A stretch of 64,000 nucleotides of DNA from Malaya genurostris (Eukaryota; Arthropoda; Insecta; Diptera; Culicidae). How positions within the stretch are numbered: position 1 is the first letter of the stretch; each line of letters begins with the position of its first letter. The translations under genes were made by a program, and so were the position numbers. The notes under the pieces were generated by a model. The model was given only the letters and a program-made list of their open reading frames with translations, was not told where the DNA came from and made no database searches. Location of the stretch: contig NC_080572.1 of NCBI RefSeq assembly GCF_030247185.1, positions 155,418,365 through 155,482,364 of the forward strand, written 5' to 3'. Positions 1 to 11,029 of the stretch are shown in pieces.

Positions 1-1680
1 TTAGTTCGATAATTGAATTGATTACAAAGCGTTCGTTAATAATCTGAACTCTGCCCCAAAGCGAATTCATACCGTGACACCATATTTGAAAGAGCTTGGA
101 CTGGAGACAACCTTCCCAAAATTTCAACTCTTCAATTGTCATATTTACGGAGGTAGGATGATTCTATGGATTTTCATTGCATTTGATTTTTGAATCTACC
201 ACTCACTTTTACAATCTATTGAAAATGTACTTGTTGCTTTGTTTGTATACTTAACAATTGCGAAACATATTTTTTGACGCTTACGATCTCGGTGCCACTC
301 CGGATTTTTTAGTAATAGCAGATATACCCGTATGATGCGAGCATTAAGACACAAACGTGTAGATAATGAACATGTGATGCGAAAGAATCTCAATGTTTGT
401 TGTTGTTATGGCATCTGCTAAACATATCAAATATACATCATAATCATAGAACAAACAACATCGTATATTTTCATCATTTAAAAATTGTCGAATTTTGTAT
501 TAAAAAGAGATGATTAGGGAAAAGCATTAGAATTATGTTTGCATTTGAAGAAAAATACTGCAGAGTCAAATCAAAATCAGTTTCAAAGTTCAGGAAGAAT
601 ACAATAAAAGCTCGTGACTGGGAGCTTCTCCCTCACCGTCGTATTCATTTATTTCCGAATACTATTTGTATCAAATGACACTAAATCAGTGAAAACCAAG
701 ATACAGAGAGGAAATAAGAAACAGAACAATCAAAGTACTATAACAAAGACGAAATATTTTATTATAGAATCACTTGAAATGTAAATCATTCAGAGATAAA
801 AGAGGAAGGTAAACAAATATGAATTTAAATAAAATGACTACCATTTGTTTTTATCGAATAGCCACGCATTAACTTTGCACCATTTCAATTCCTACGAACA
901 AGTCGAAAATGGGATGTCTGATTCTCGAGGTATCCACAAATTGCCAGAAAGATGGTAACTATTTCGACTATTTTTTTCTCATTCAAAATAAACGTTTCCT
1001 TTTAACAAAAACACGCTCACTTCATACTTGGTTAATAAATGATTTTTAGATACATCGAAGAGTTTTGGTTTCATATTTTTTAAAACTATGGAAAAGTTCA
1101 GTATTTGAAATTTTCTAAAATAATAACCAATCCACCATGCGTCTCCAGGCCTCGGAAAATTGTTCTAAAGTTTGAGCGATTTCTATACCTATTTTTGATA
1201 TTTATAAAAAAGGTAAAAAAAACGGGAGCACATTTATATTCCTTCTTTAATTGCTTCCAAACACAACACACCAAGTATCAACGCAACGAGCTTCCGTTTG
1301 TAAGACCAGATCGATATTTTATCATAATGCAATATTCCGTGAAAAGTTCTCTGCCCCACAAACTTTTTTCCAATGTGATCACTTTGTGCAGAAAAACTGC
1401 AATAAACAGCCCACTTCCCATATTCAAGTCTGTAACCAGTTTTATTTGTCTGATCAATGTAATCACAATACAGACATGCTCAAAAAGTCTGTCACAGTCA
1501 AACATAACAACTGTCAAAGTATTGACTGTCGGCAGTCAAACTTGACTGTTGCAGTCATTTAACTGTGAATAGTGTGATCACATTGCCAGACCAATTATAA
1601 ACTGCCGAAAAATTACTTGTCTGTGGCAGATAAACTGTGACAGATAAACTGGCTAGTCTGATCGTAGCTTAAGGTTACGG
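1..1680. other. AT-rich stretch with no recognisable gene
   Basis: No frame here encodes anything I recognise; the longest open stretch (1,105-1,545, plus) is low-complexity and resembles no family. The only structure I see is at 1,371-1,585, where a perfect 12-nt inverted repeat (caatgtgatcac / gtgatcacattg at 1,371-1,382 and 1,574-1,585) encloses DNA rich in actgtc and gcagt words. That could be a decayed palindromic element, but I see no target duplication. Confidence 0.5.
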
Positions 1681-1823
1681 TAACTGTTATTCGAATAACA
1701 ACAGTTGAGTTGCCAGTTTCGATATTTTGTTCTGCGATACCATTTTGACATTACGAGTTACTGAGGAGTATTTAAATTTGTGATACAGTTTGCAAACACG
1801 AGTGGCAGGTCGTATCGTCGGCT

Positions 1824-3191
1824 TATATCTACATACCTCCCAGAGTCTCGATAGGGCAACGACGAATTGAAGACATCATCGAGCTTCTTTCCACCCCGCT
1901 GTTTGTTTTAGAAGACCTTAACTCGTATGGTACGGGGTGGGGCTGCAAATATGATGATAACCGTTCTTCGTTGATTTATGATCTGTGCGACAATTTCAAT
2001 ATGACGATTTTAAATACGGGTGAAATGACACGCAATCCAAGACCGCAAGCCCGCCCTAGTACGTTGGACTTATCCCTTTGCTCGACCTTACTACAGCTAG
2101 ATGGCAAGTGGAAGGTAATCTCTGATCCCCACGGTAGTGATCACTTGCCGATTTTGGTTTCAATATCCACTGGTGCACAAACACCGACATCAGTCGATAT
2201 GACATATGATCTCACGAAAAACATCGACTGGAATTCCTATTCGATCGCGATATTCCAAGCTCTCGAAACGAAACAAACAGATTCGCTAGAAGAAGAATAC
2301 AAATCCCTAGCTGACTTGATGCTTAGCGCCGCGCTTCAAGCCCAGACCAAACGATTACCCAAAACTACAATCACTACGCGACCTTTAACCCCATGGTGGG
2401 ACAAAGAATGCTCAGAAATGTATAAAATTAAGTCATCCGCGTATAAAAGATTCGGCAATAGTGGAAATCGCGAAGACTACGATAAATACGCATCGTTAGA
2501 AAAGACTATGAAAAATCTGATCAAAGCGAAAAAACGGGGCTACTGGCGTCGGTTCGTCAATGGCCTATCTAGGGAAACATCGATGACCACTTTGTGGAAT
2601 ACAGCCAGTCGTATAAGAAATGCAACCAGTAGTAACGAATCCGTAGAATATTCAAATCGCTGGATATTTGATTTCGCCAAGAAAGTTTGCCCGGAATTTG
2701 TTCGTGAACTAAACACCTATCGCGCCGCGCCCACCCGATATACTGGTAACGTTACCCGATTTTCGATGACACTTGGGTGCGATAGAATCAAATTCAACTT
2801 ACTTAAAAATCTTACCGATATCGCGAAAAAGCGCCTGTTGAACTTATTCAACAAGTTTGTCGAACAGAACTTTGTCCCCCAAGACTGGAGACAAGTGAAA
2901 GTTATTGCTATTCAGAAACTGGGCAAACCAACCTCCGATCACAACTCGTATCGGCCGATTGCAATGCTTTCCTGTATTCGAAAACTGTTGGAAAAAAATG
3001 ATTATGTTTCGTCTCGACAAATGGATGGAAACAAATGGCTTGCTTCAGATACACAATTTGGCTTGCGTAAAGGCAAAGGAACGAACGAAAAGGCAAAGGA
3101 ACGAACGATTGCTTACCACAGAAATTCAAATGGCATTTGCTCGCAAGAAGCAAATGGCATCAGTATTCTTAGACATAAAGGGGGCTTTTGA
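1824..3191 (+). pseudogene. I-type LINE ORF2, endonuclease end plus linker
   Basis: The frame is open from 1,824, upstream of any ATG, so it is the broken inside of a longer protein. It carries the C-terminal half of an apurinic-like endonuclease: a degenerate form of the usual G-D-x-N-x-H-G motif reads V-L-E-D-L-N-S-Y-G near 1,905-1,930, and the catalytic S-D-H-L-P motif lies near 2,137-2,151. A basic linker and the first RT block (S-Y-R-P-I near 2,946-2,960) follow. Near 3,000 the RT continues in another frame (2,905-3,219). The Gly-to-Glu and His-to-Tyr changes in the first motif would disable nicking. Confidence 0.82.
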
Positions 3192-3753
3192 TTCAGTTTC
3201 CATAAAAATTCTTTCGTAGAAGCTGCACAAGCATGGTCTTTCCCCACTTTTAAGCAACTTTTTACTCAATTTATTGTCTGAAAAGTGCATGTTTTTTACA
3301 CATGAAGACTGACTGACAACATCACGAATTAGCTATATGGGCCTTCCCCAGGGCTCATGCCTCAGCCTCCTTCTTTACAACTTTTATACTAATGACATCG
3401 ATGAGTGTCTTGAAAACTCTTGCACGATAAGGCAACTTGCAGATGGTGGCGTAGTATCTATTACAGGAGCCAAGTCTACAGATCTGCAAAGACCATTACA
3501 AACTACCTTGGACACTTTGTCTACATGGGATCTACAGCTGGGTATTGAATTCTCCCCGGAGAAAACTGAGCTGGTAGTGTTTTCAAAGAAGCATGAACCT
3601 GCACAACTACAGCTTCATCTAATGGATCAAACCATAGCTCAGGTTTTCACATTCAAGTATCTTGGGGTCTGGCTCGATTCCAAAGGTACTTGGGGATGTC
3701 ACATTAGGTATCTGCCGAATGCCGAAAAAGAAACAACTTTCTCCGTACAGTGA
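2905..3753 (+). pseudogene. I-type LINE ORF2, reverse transcriptase core (frameshifted)
   Basis: Two overlapping frames carry the RT fingers and palm. 2,905-3,219 contains the F-L-D-I-K-G-A-F-D-S-V block, and 3,337-3,753 begins with G-L-P-Q-G-S (block B). The catalytic Y/F-A-D-D box has become L-A-D-G-G near 3,433-3,447, so both catalytic aspartates are not retained. A stop near 3,311 and shifts near 3,000 and 3,220 separate the pieces. Confidence 0.8.
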
Positions 3754-3831
3754 CCGGAACTTGGTGGGAGCTCATCCAACAGATCTTATAAGGCTGTACT
3801 AAACAACGATATTATAAGTGATGGAGTATGG

Positions 3832-5064
3832 ATGTTTCTGTTTCCGTTCGCCGCGAAAATACATTTCATCAAGCTGGAGAGAGTCCAGTATCGATGTTTG
3901 CGTATAGCCTTAGGTTGTATGCAATCGACTCATACGAGGAGTCTCGAGGTGCTGGGGGGAATTCTACCGTTGAGAAGCCGTTTTTGGGATCTCTCATATC
4001 GACAACTCATTCGAGGTAGTGTCTTAAATCCGTCGGTTATCGATAACTTTGAACGGCTAGTTGAGCGTAATTCTCAGACCCGATTTATGACATTGTACTT
4101 TGATTTCATGTCACATAACAATAATTCTTCTTCATACAATCCTCACAGTGTTCATTTCTTTGATACTTCTAATTCTACTATGTTCTTCGACACATCCATG
4201 AAAGAAGATATTTGTATAATTCCGGATCCCGTACGCCCTCGAGTGATCCCAAATATTTTTAATGACAAATTTAGAGAAGTCGACAGTAATAATTTTTTTT
4301 ATACTGACGGATCACATCTCGACGGGTCCACTGGCTTCGGTATTTTTAATGAAAATTTCACAGCCTCCTATAAACTCAGTGATCCAGTTCAGTTTACGTC
4401 GCAGAACTAGCTGCAATTCAGTATACCCTTGAGATCATTGAAACTTTGCCCACAGACCATTACTTCATTGTATCGGACAGTATCAGCTCTATCGAGGCTC
4501 TTCGCTCAGTGAAGACTGGAAAGTACTCACCGTATTTCCTGGGGAAAATACGGGAACAACTGAAAGCTTTATCTGAAAAATCATACTGGATTACTTGGTT
4601 TGGGTCCCATCACATTGTTCCGTAAGCGGTAATGGACTCACTGGCCAAAGTGGGCGGTGAAACCTATGAAAGACCAGTCTGCTTCAATGAATTTTTCAGT
4701 CGTTCTCGTCAAGAGGCACTCGTCGTATCGATGAAAGCTTGGTTCCGAGGGTTGGATGTGAACCGGGATTTTATTCGCACAATGTCAAGACTTATGTCCA
4801 ACCACTCTTTGCTCAAAGCGCATCTTCATCGTGTTGGCCTTAGTGAGAGTAATCTCTGCGTTTGCGGAGACGGTTATCATGACATCGAACATGCTCGATT
4901 GGGTGTGTTCCGAGTATTGCGACGTCAGACTCCAGCTAATTGATTCCCTTCGGGCCCGAGGTAGACCACCTTATGTTCCAGTCCGTGACGTTTTGGCAAC
5001 CCGAGATCTCCTTTACATGACCTACCTCTATAACTTTCTCAAAGCTACAAACGTGCAAATCTAG
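3832..5064 (+). pseudogene. I-type LINE ORF2, RNase H and C-terminal tail
   Basis: 3,832-4,410 encodes the post-RT region and the start of an RNase H (Y-T-D-G-S near 4,300-4,314). The reading continues in another frame through V-S-D-S-I near 4,471-4,485 (second catalytic Asp region) to about 4,625, then M-D-S-L-A-K at 4,632, the usual end of the domain. The tail (4,740-5,064) has a cysteine/histidine cluster (L-C-V-C-G-D-G-Y-H-D-I-E-H) near 4,855-4,893, as in LINE C-termini. The parts lie in at least three frames. Confidence 0.75.
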
Positions 5065-5452
5065 TGCCCTCTCTTTTTCTTTCTTTCTTCTATAGTGGTC
5101 CTACTCCAAACGAGCTAAACACTGATCAAGCTGAATTGCTGGAAACCATCCATAAATGACACACCAACATCAAAGAACACCAACAAAGCATCCGAGTTTA
5201 GTATAGTCTCTTCCTCGTTACAATCTGAAGAACGTCGAGAACCCGAAAAGGCAAAGTGTGTTTAAAAGATGCAAGCTATTAATGAATGATTTGTAATATC
5301 AAAATATGTTCAAAATCAATACAGTATAGGTCTCACCCTCCTGACACTGCTTTACTAACTCTAGGGGAGCAGGTCGCCCCATAACACGGCTTCCACTCTT
5401 TTCCACTTGACAACAAGACAATCGGCCATGTTAAGCTAACTCAAATGAGCCC

Positions 5453-5477
5453 AATAAAAATTTTACATAAAAAAAAA
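5453..5477 (+). terminator. polyadenylation signal and A tail of the I-type LINE
   Basis: AATAAA lies at 5,453-5,458 and an A run of nine at 5,469-5,477. It marks the likely 3' end of the I-type LINE, about 410 bp past the last coding trace. Confidence 0.6.
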
Positions 5478-5478
5478 T

Positions 5479-6635
5479 AACATGACGTACAAACTCTGCT
5501 GGATTTTATTCATATTTGGAAAATTTTATACGATTTTGACATGATACTCTGAACGACGCCAAGGTGGCAGAAACCCAAAAAAGGCGAGAGGGTAATACCA
5601 GAAATAAAACTGTATGACGTAAATATAAATAAAACTGACATGCTTTTTCCATACTTTCAAGTTGGTAAATAGTATGACATAAATTCAACAACTTATTTGT
5701 CAAACTCGTTCCGAAAATTCAAATTGTATATCTAATTGAAAGAATATAAAAATATAAAAATACTCACGAACCGATTTATAAATTTTTGATATTCACTCAC
5801 CAAGCGTGGACAAAAAGTATCTATGATTCCTTCAAAAATTCATGAGAATGGTTAAAAATTTTCGGCTTATATACTTATTCACTTGCCTTGACATATTTTA
5901 AGTATATATCTTATAACCGAGTTCTAATTGCATATAAGAAAACGTTGTTTGAATATCATTTAGTGCATTTATGCCAAAGATTTTGATGTATATCAAAGAA
6001 TGAACAATTTCGCAATAGGTGAGAAAACCAATTATAAGAGCATATTCTTAATTGAATGATTAAATTGGCCGACTTAAACAACATGCACTAATACGCCTTC
6101 CTTATATTAGTGTGGCGAAATTCTAAAACCTACCACGCTTACCACGTTAAATCTATCTAAATCTATAATCCGTTACATTTTATCTCACCAAATTATCAAT
6201 ACATTGTAGACACTTTTGGAACATACTCTGTATGGTACAAAGCTATACAATATAACATATTTAACTGTATGATCTGGTGCATCGTCACTTTTACATAAGA
6301 TAGGACCGAAATTATGATTGGTACCGCACTTAAAGCAATTGAATTGTTCACAGCGCACATCGAAGTAAGGCAATGTGTATGAACATTTTCAACTTGCGCT
6401 TTGCCCGCGTAGATTTTCGGCTTTGCGCAAGGAAAACAAATAATTTCGATTGATCTTTCTGTCGCCTTAACTTGGGCCATGTTTAACAAATAAATAGCCT
6501 TCTTCAAACATTTTCAAATACTTTAAATTTAACCAATGTCTCAAGACCTCTCGAAACTCATACTCACACCCCAATAATTATTGGATTGAACAAATCTTAA
6601 GTTCTAGGCAATATATTATCAGTGGCGTCTCGTCT
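5479..6635. other. AT-rich stretch with no recognisable gene
   Basis: I see no coding similarity, inverted repeat or tandem repeat worth naming here. Short open frames exist on the minus strand (6,185-6,507) but resemble nothing I know. Confidence 0.5.
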
Positions 6636-7103
6636 TCTGAACAATAGCGCTTTACGAAATTAGAGGTGATCCCGAAATATTGGCATCCTTATATATATTA
6701 GAGCGGTAAAAACAACGCGTTTTGTCGGTTAAGTCACTTATACAATCATATCTCCGTAACCAAAAGTAACAGCCATTTGATCTTTGAACTTGATCAATGG
6801 CCTGACATTAGCTTTCAAACGAGCATAAGTTTGTTAAAATCGGTTCAGCCATCTCTGAGAAAATTCAGCGCGAATAAATAATCGTCGCCTCGAAAAGTAA
6901 TCACAAAATATCTGTGTGTGTATGTGTAATACACACACACATACACACAGACATTTTCCGATCTCGTCGAACTGAGTCGAATGGTATATAACACTATGTG
7001 TCGCTTAGGCTCCGTTCAAAAGTCGATTTTTCAATTCTAATACCTTTTTATAGAGAAAGGCAAAAACCCTTAGTCCACTTAGTGGAATTTTCATATATAT
7101 TGA
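6636..7103 (+). repeat. dispersed mosquito repeat, copy 1a
   Basis: A high-copy repeat that recurs in pieces across this window (7,790-8,548, 21,178-22,906, 24,183-25,600, 35,390-35,868, and reversed near 48,345-48,440). Its landmarks are a run of alternating gt/ac dinucleotides (6,917-6,950), the core gaactgagtcgaatgg, a segment ctccgttcaaaagtcg, and tttctatagagaaaggc. It has no coding capacity. I associate this core with Aedes genomes from memory, without a database check. Confidence 0.7.
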
Positions 7104-7789
7104 AAAATCAGGGGAATCAGGAATCAGAACAAATTGGCTCAAATGGCACGTTCCCCGTGATATTTGGAGATAACCCCGACGTATTAAACTTGATCAACCA
7201 CAGCGACCTCTGAGCCAAATAACTGTAACGAGCTCCTGTGATTATCCTATGATAAGTGAAAAGCACCATTGATGTTTGCCCGGATTCACAGATAATCTAA
7301 CCTGATAACACCATTATTGAACAGATCGCAGGGCTTGCTGCATTAAATCAAAGAGAGTGATAATGCTTATACCGGTCATCAATATATGATAATCGTCGGC
7401 AAAACCATAAGTGGGAAATCCAAGGTTAATAAGTTTCCTTAACAAACCATCAGCGACTAGATTCCAAGATATTCCGTTCGCGACTGCATTGTTTAACCTC
7501 ATGCAGCCATTCAGTCATCGGCACGGAAATACACCTTGACTTAGGAGTTCCTATTTTTGTGGCCTTTTACAACATGGAACAGGAAACCAGTGAATCAATT
7601 CTTGGTAGAAAATAATTCCGCCGGATGCCACACGGCTTACCTGTTTGGTGGACTTATACCACCGGTACAGGTGGACCGTAGCATTATTCCTAGCCAGTTG
7701 GGAAACCGCTACCGACACTACACGGCTATCTAGGCTATTCAGAAAGGGAAGTTGACATTGATGGACAACTTCCATGGATGACCGAGCAG
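7104..7789 (-). pseudogene. LINE reverse transcriptase scrap
   Basis: On the minus strand 7,314-7,502 encodes a palm fragment with the catalytic box in Y-G-F-A-D-D-Y near 7,388-7,410, preceded by L-V-A-D-G-L-L, an arrangement found in LINE RTs. Upstream (7,551-7,760 minus) is a region like the preceding RT segment, broken by stops. It separates two copies of the dispersed repeat and was probably inserted in it. The clade cannot be fixed from about 130 codons. Confidence 0.5.
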
Positions 7790-8548
7790 CCATATCTGAG
7801 AAAATTGAACGCGTATAAATATCTTCGAAAAGTACACACTTACACTTACACACACATACACACACAGACATGTTCCGATCTCTTCGAACTGAGTCGAATG
7901 GTATAGAACACTATGGGTCTCTTAGGCTCCATTCAAAAGTCGGTTTTTCCATCAATTCTAATGCCTTTCTATAGAGAAAGGCAAAAACCCTTAGTCCACT
8001 TAGTGGAATTTTCATATACATTGAAAAATCACCATAGGGGAGGGGTTACATGAAATTTTCGAAATCGAAAAAAAATTTTGATGCCAGAAGTCTTAGAATT
8101 GCATGAAACGTCGAGATGTAGTGTCATCTCGAAATTTTTTTATTTTGAAAATATTGACTATCTGGGACTTTTTTTAAGACTAAACCTCGACGTTTCATGC
8201 AATTTTAAGATTTTTAGCATCAAAAATATTTTGAATTTCGGAAATTTCATTTACTTTTTCAAGATCGAAAATGTTCAACCTTTAACTTGGCAGCACCCCT
8301 TACCCATGTCCGATTTAGCTCAAATTTTGTATGATGACTTTTAATGTGGAACACATTTTTGTTTTCTATATAGGGGTGCAAATTAGAAACTCAAGAAAAA
8401 TTGCACGTAGAAATGTGGTCAGGTTTTGAACAATTACAGCTCAGTCAATTTTGTATCAATTATTAATATCATGTCACCATTTGATTGGAAATATTTCTAC
8501 GTATTGATTTGAATGTTCATAGCCATGTATTTTTTATTGTATATCATT
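7790..8548 (+). repeat. dispersed mosquito repeat, copy 1b (left of the LTR element)
   Basis: It repeats the 6.6-7.1 kb core (7,790-8,000) and continues with tgtggaacacatttttgttttc (8,345-8,370), a segment also present at 24,350 and 35,390. It ends at the CATT where the 12.6-kb LTR element inserted. The paralogue at 24,530-24,560 shows the uninterrupted version. Confidence 0.75.
8545..8548 (+). repeat. target-site duplication, left copy (CATT)
   Basis: CATT precedes the 5' LTR and recurs at 21,174-21,177 after the 3' LTR. The related repeat at 24,545-24,560 carries a single CATT at this point, so it acts as an empty-site control. Four bases is usual for Ty3/gypsy integrases. Confidence 0.85.
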
Positions 8549-9636
8549 TGCAGCGCCCTTAGCAAATTTTCCTTCGAACATGTTAGTATTGTGAATAAAA
8601 TAAGGAGCCATGAAGGAATAACGACATTGCAAGAACAGCAACCTAGTCCTGAAGGAAAAACTCGTCACCTTTCAGTCAAGCCTTCACGTCAGCGTAAACG
8701 CGACGAGCAATAACAAAAATGTATTTTCACGGACACTGGTCACTGTTATAAAACCATAGACAGTCCCGAGCATTAGTCAGCACAGTAATGTTGTAGAAAA
8801 CAAAGTTATTTTCACGGACACTGGTCACTGCCTCTGGCCTAGCGACAGTGGTCTCGACTTTAGGTAGAACTTCGGGAGAAAGTCGGATGAACTTTCTACT
8901 TGAAATCACAAGCTCGGCTTGTACTAAAATCTTCGGGCTTCACCCGAAAGTAAATGTTAGGAGATTAAAAACCCCTAGTTGGGAAGAGTTAGAAGTTAGT
9001 TAAGTCTCAGAGTGCGCGGAAAATATCCGTTAGTCTCGGGCGTCGGCCCGTAGACAAGTTAAGGGTAGTTCAGTTTTTGCTTCGAGTATTCGGATTAGTC
9101 TAGTTCGGAGTGTAATACAGTAAGCCGTAGGAGTATGCATAGTGTGCATTGTGAGGCTTGAGTATCAAGTGACATCAAAATCAAGCAAGTAAAATGTTGA
9201 GACATATATTCGACGAGATCACCATGAAGTGTTGTGAATAGATTTACAAACTCGTGGAGTATGCAATAGACTGTACTGTAGTAGGACATACGTTCATATG
9301 TGCATACACCTAATGATATGCCGAGCTTAGTGAGACTGCGTGAAGTGTTAGCCTTATTAACAATCGTTAGTGACTTTTGTTAGATTGTGGGAAAGAACTC
9401 CCAAAACAGCCTAATCCTGCACTATTGAGAATAAGTAGCTGTCAAGTGAAAAGCACAAAGAAAAAAATTGAAACTCAGAAAAGGTGAATTTCGTGATATT
9501 AAACTCAAGTACATGGATGAATCAATACAATGACGTAAAAGAGAAACCGAATTGAAGAGTGTTACTCCGTATAGAACTGAAAGAAACATCCTCTCCGTTA
9601 TTCCTCTTCCGCCATCGCTCGGCCGGAAGCTATACA
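8549..9636 (+). repeat. 5' LTR of the 12.6-kb Ty3/gypsy element
   Basis: 1,088 bp, starts TGCAGCGCCC and ends GCTATACA. A TATAAAA at 8,749-8,755 is a candidate core promoter. It matches 20,086-21,173 with a constant offset of 11,537 bases and one substitution seen, at 9,176. Confidence 0.95.
8749..8755 (+). promoter_or_regulatory. candidate TATA box in the 5' LTR
   Basis: TATAAAA, 200 bp into the LTR, is the best core-promoter match I see there. The same heptamer is at 20,286-20,292 in the 3' LTR. Transcription from it is inferred. Confidence 0.4.
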
Positions 9637-11029
9637 AGTGGTGACAGCGGCACTAGCCGGAAGTGGCAAGGAAACGCCAGGACTAAGGAATAGGAATCCG
9701 GAATTAAGGATGTTGGGAGAAGTAGCATTAGTATGGTGAGTCCCCACTATTTTATTTTTTTTTCTCCTCGTTGTTTTGATCACGTAATGTTGCCACTTAT
9801 TGTCATAAAAAAATAAAGATGGCATTAGCGCGAAAATTTTTCTGATTGATTTAGCTCGCGCTCGCAAGGACCAATATTATTTTTTCTAACTACATTACTC
9901 ACAATCCATCAACTAGTAAACGATATCAGATTTTTTTTTCTCATGCCTACAGCGGGTTTCTAGAACAGTTATATACATTCCGTTGTTGAGCCATTTGGCA
10001 AGCAATAAATTTGTTCAGTTTCCTTGAAAACTGCGGACGTATAGATTACGCTCACAGTTGATTTGTTTACGTTTTGACCACGGTCAATACGAGCGCATGT
10101 GTTGAAGAAAAAAAAAACAAAAAACAACACCGCGGTAATACTTACAATAGTGGCCACACTAGAATAAAGGCCTAAGAAGTTTTTTTTCTCCCCTTCGTTG
10201 AAGAGACACGAATATCACGACCAGCGGAACAGTTAGCACCGGTGTAATGATTGTAAGGTCAAGGTGACCATCCGAAACCAACGCGTATGAGCGAAGGAAT
10301 CGGCAATCTGACGCATCATTTTGGCGAATAAGCAAAGCCGTCTGACATAATAAAGCAAGCCAACGAGCGAGGCACCAGGAGTGCATGCCACGATGTATGT
10401 ATACTTAAACGGTGGTGAACCAACCCATATGGGCGGAGCCTACCGAAAAATGCGTTGCTAGGCGACATACCAAAACAATCGCGGCCATATTTACGGCTAA
10501 AAGTCTGGCAACCGAAATAAAAACAGAGTACGGTAGCGGTATATGACAATAAGAATAATAATAAACCGACAGTGACTTTGAGTCGCGTACGGTAAACTAT
10601 AATGTTAAACCACGAGTATGGTACGATGCGATGTTGAAGCCTATGCCGTCGACCCTTATAACAGAATTAACAAAGACAGTTATTTTTGCGCACACGGCGG
10701 GCATGACAAATTTGAGAGCACCGAGTTGGCTGGCTCAATAATAAACAAAAAAAAATGCCAATGCGAACGAAATTCGACCACGCAGGGCTCGTAGCAGTTG
10801 AAGCTTTGTACGATACAATGACCAGTAATGTGAGACTAGGTCAAGTTTGTTTACGTGAATGAATGTCGACCATAACCACGGTCAAGAATCAAGATTGTAA
10901 TTATTTACAGCAAAAATGAATATCGTCCAGGGGGATTTATTTCAGCATTTTCTAAACATACCGCAAGCCAAATAATAATTTTGAGGCTTGACAGAGATAT
11001 CATAGTACGAGAATCAAATTTAAACAAGC
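9637..11029 (+). other. leader of the LTR element, with candidate primer binding site
   Basis: Two bases after the LTR, TGGTGACAGCGGCAC (from 9,639) has the TGG start expected of a sequence pairing with a tRNA 3' CCA end. I could not match it to a specific tRNA. The rest of the 1.4-kb leader has no open frame that looks coding; it is the usual place for packaging signals, which I cannot identify. Confidence 0.6.

Larger units (their letters stand above)
1811..5478 (+). mobile_element. I-type LINE (non-LTR retrotransposon), 5'-truncated and decayed
   Basis: Endonuclease, reverse transcriptase and RNase H remnants follow each other on the plus strand, ending in a polyadenylation signal (AATAAA, 5,453-5,458) and a short A run (5,469-5,477). 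An RNase H domain after the RT is typical of the I group of LINEs, so I place it there; assignment to a particular clade is uncertain. The start is truncated inside the endonuclease. Several frameshifts and stops make this copy dead. Confidence 0.85.

Noticed and set aside
1105..1562. Overlapping frames of 146 and 103 codons at the left end
   Set aside because: No motif, biased composition and overlapping frames on both strands; chance frames in AT-rich DNA are more likely.
6917..6950. gtgtgt...acacac palindrome as a regulatory hairpin
   Set aside because: It is a simple-sequence feature present in several copies of the dispersed repeat and has no other supporting sign.
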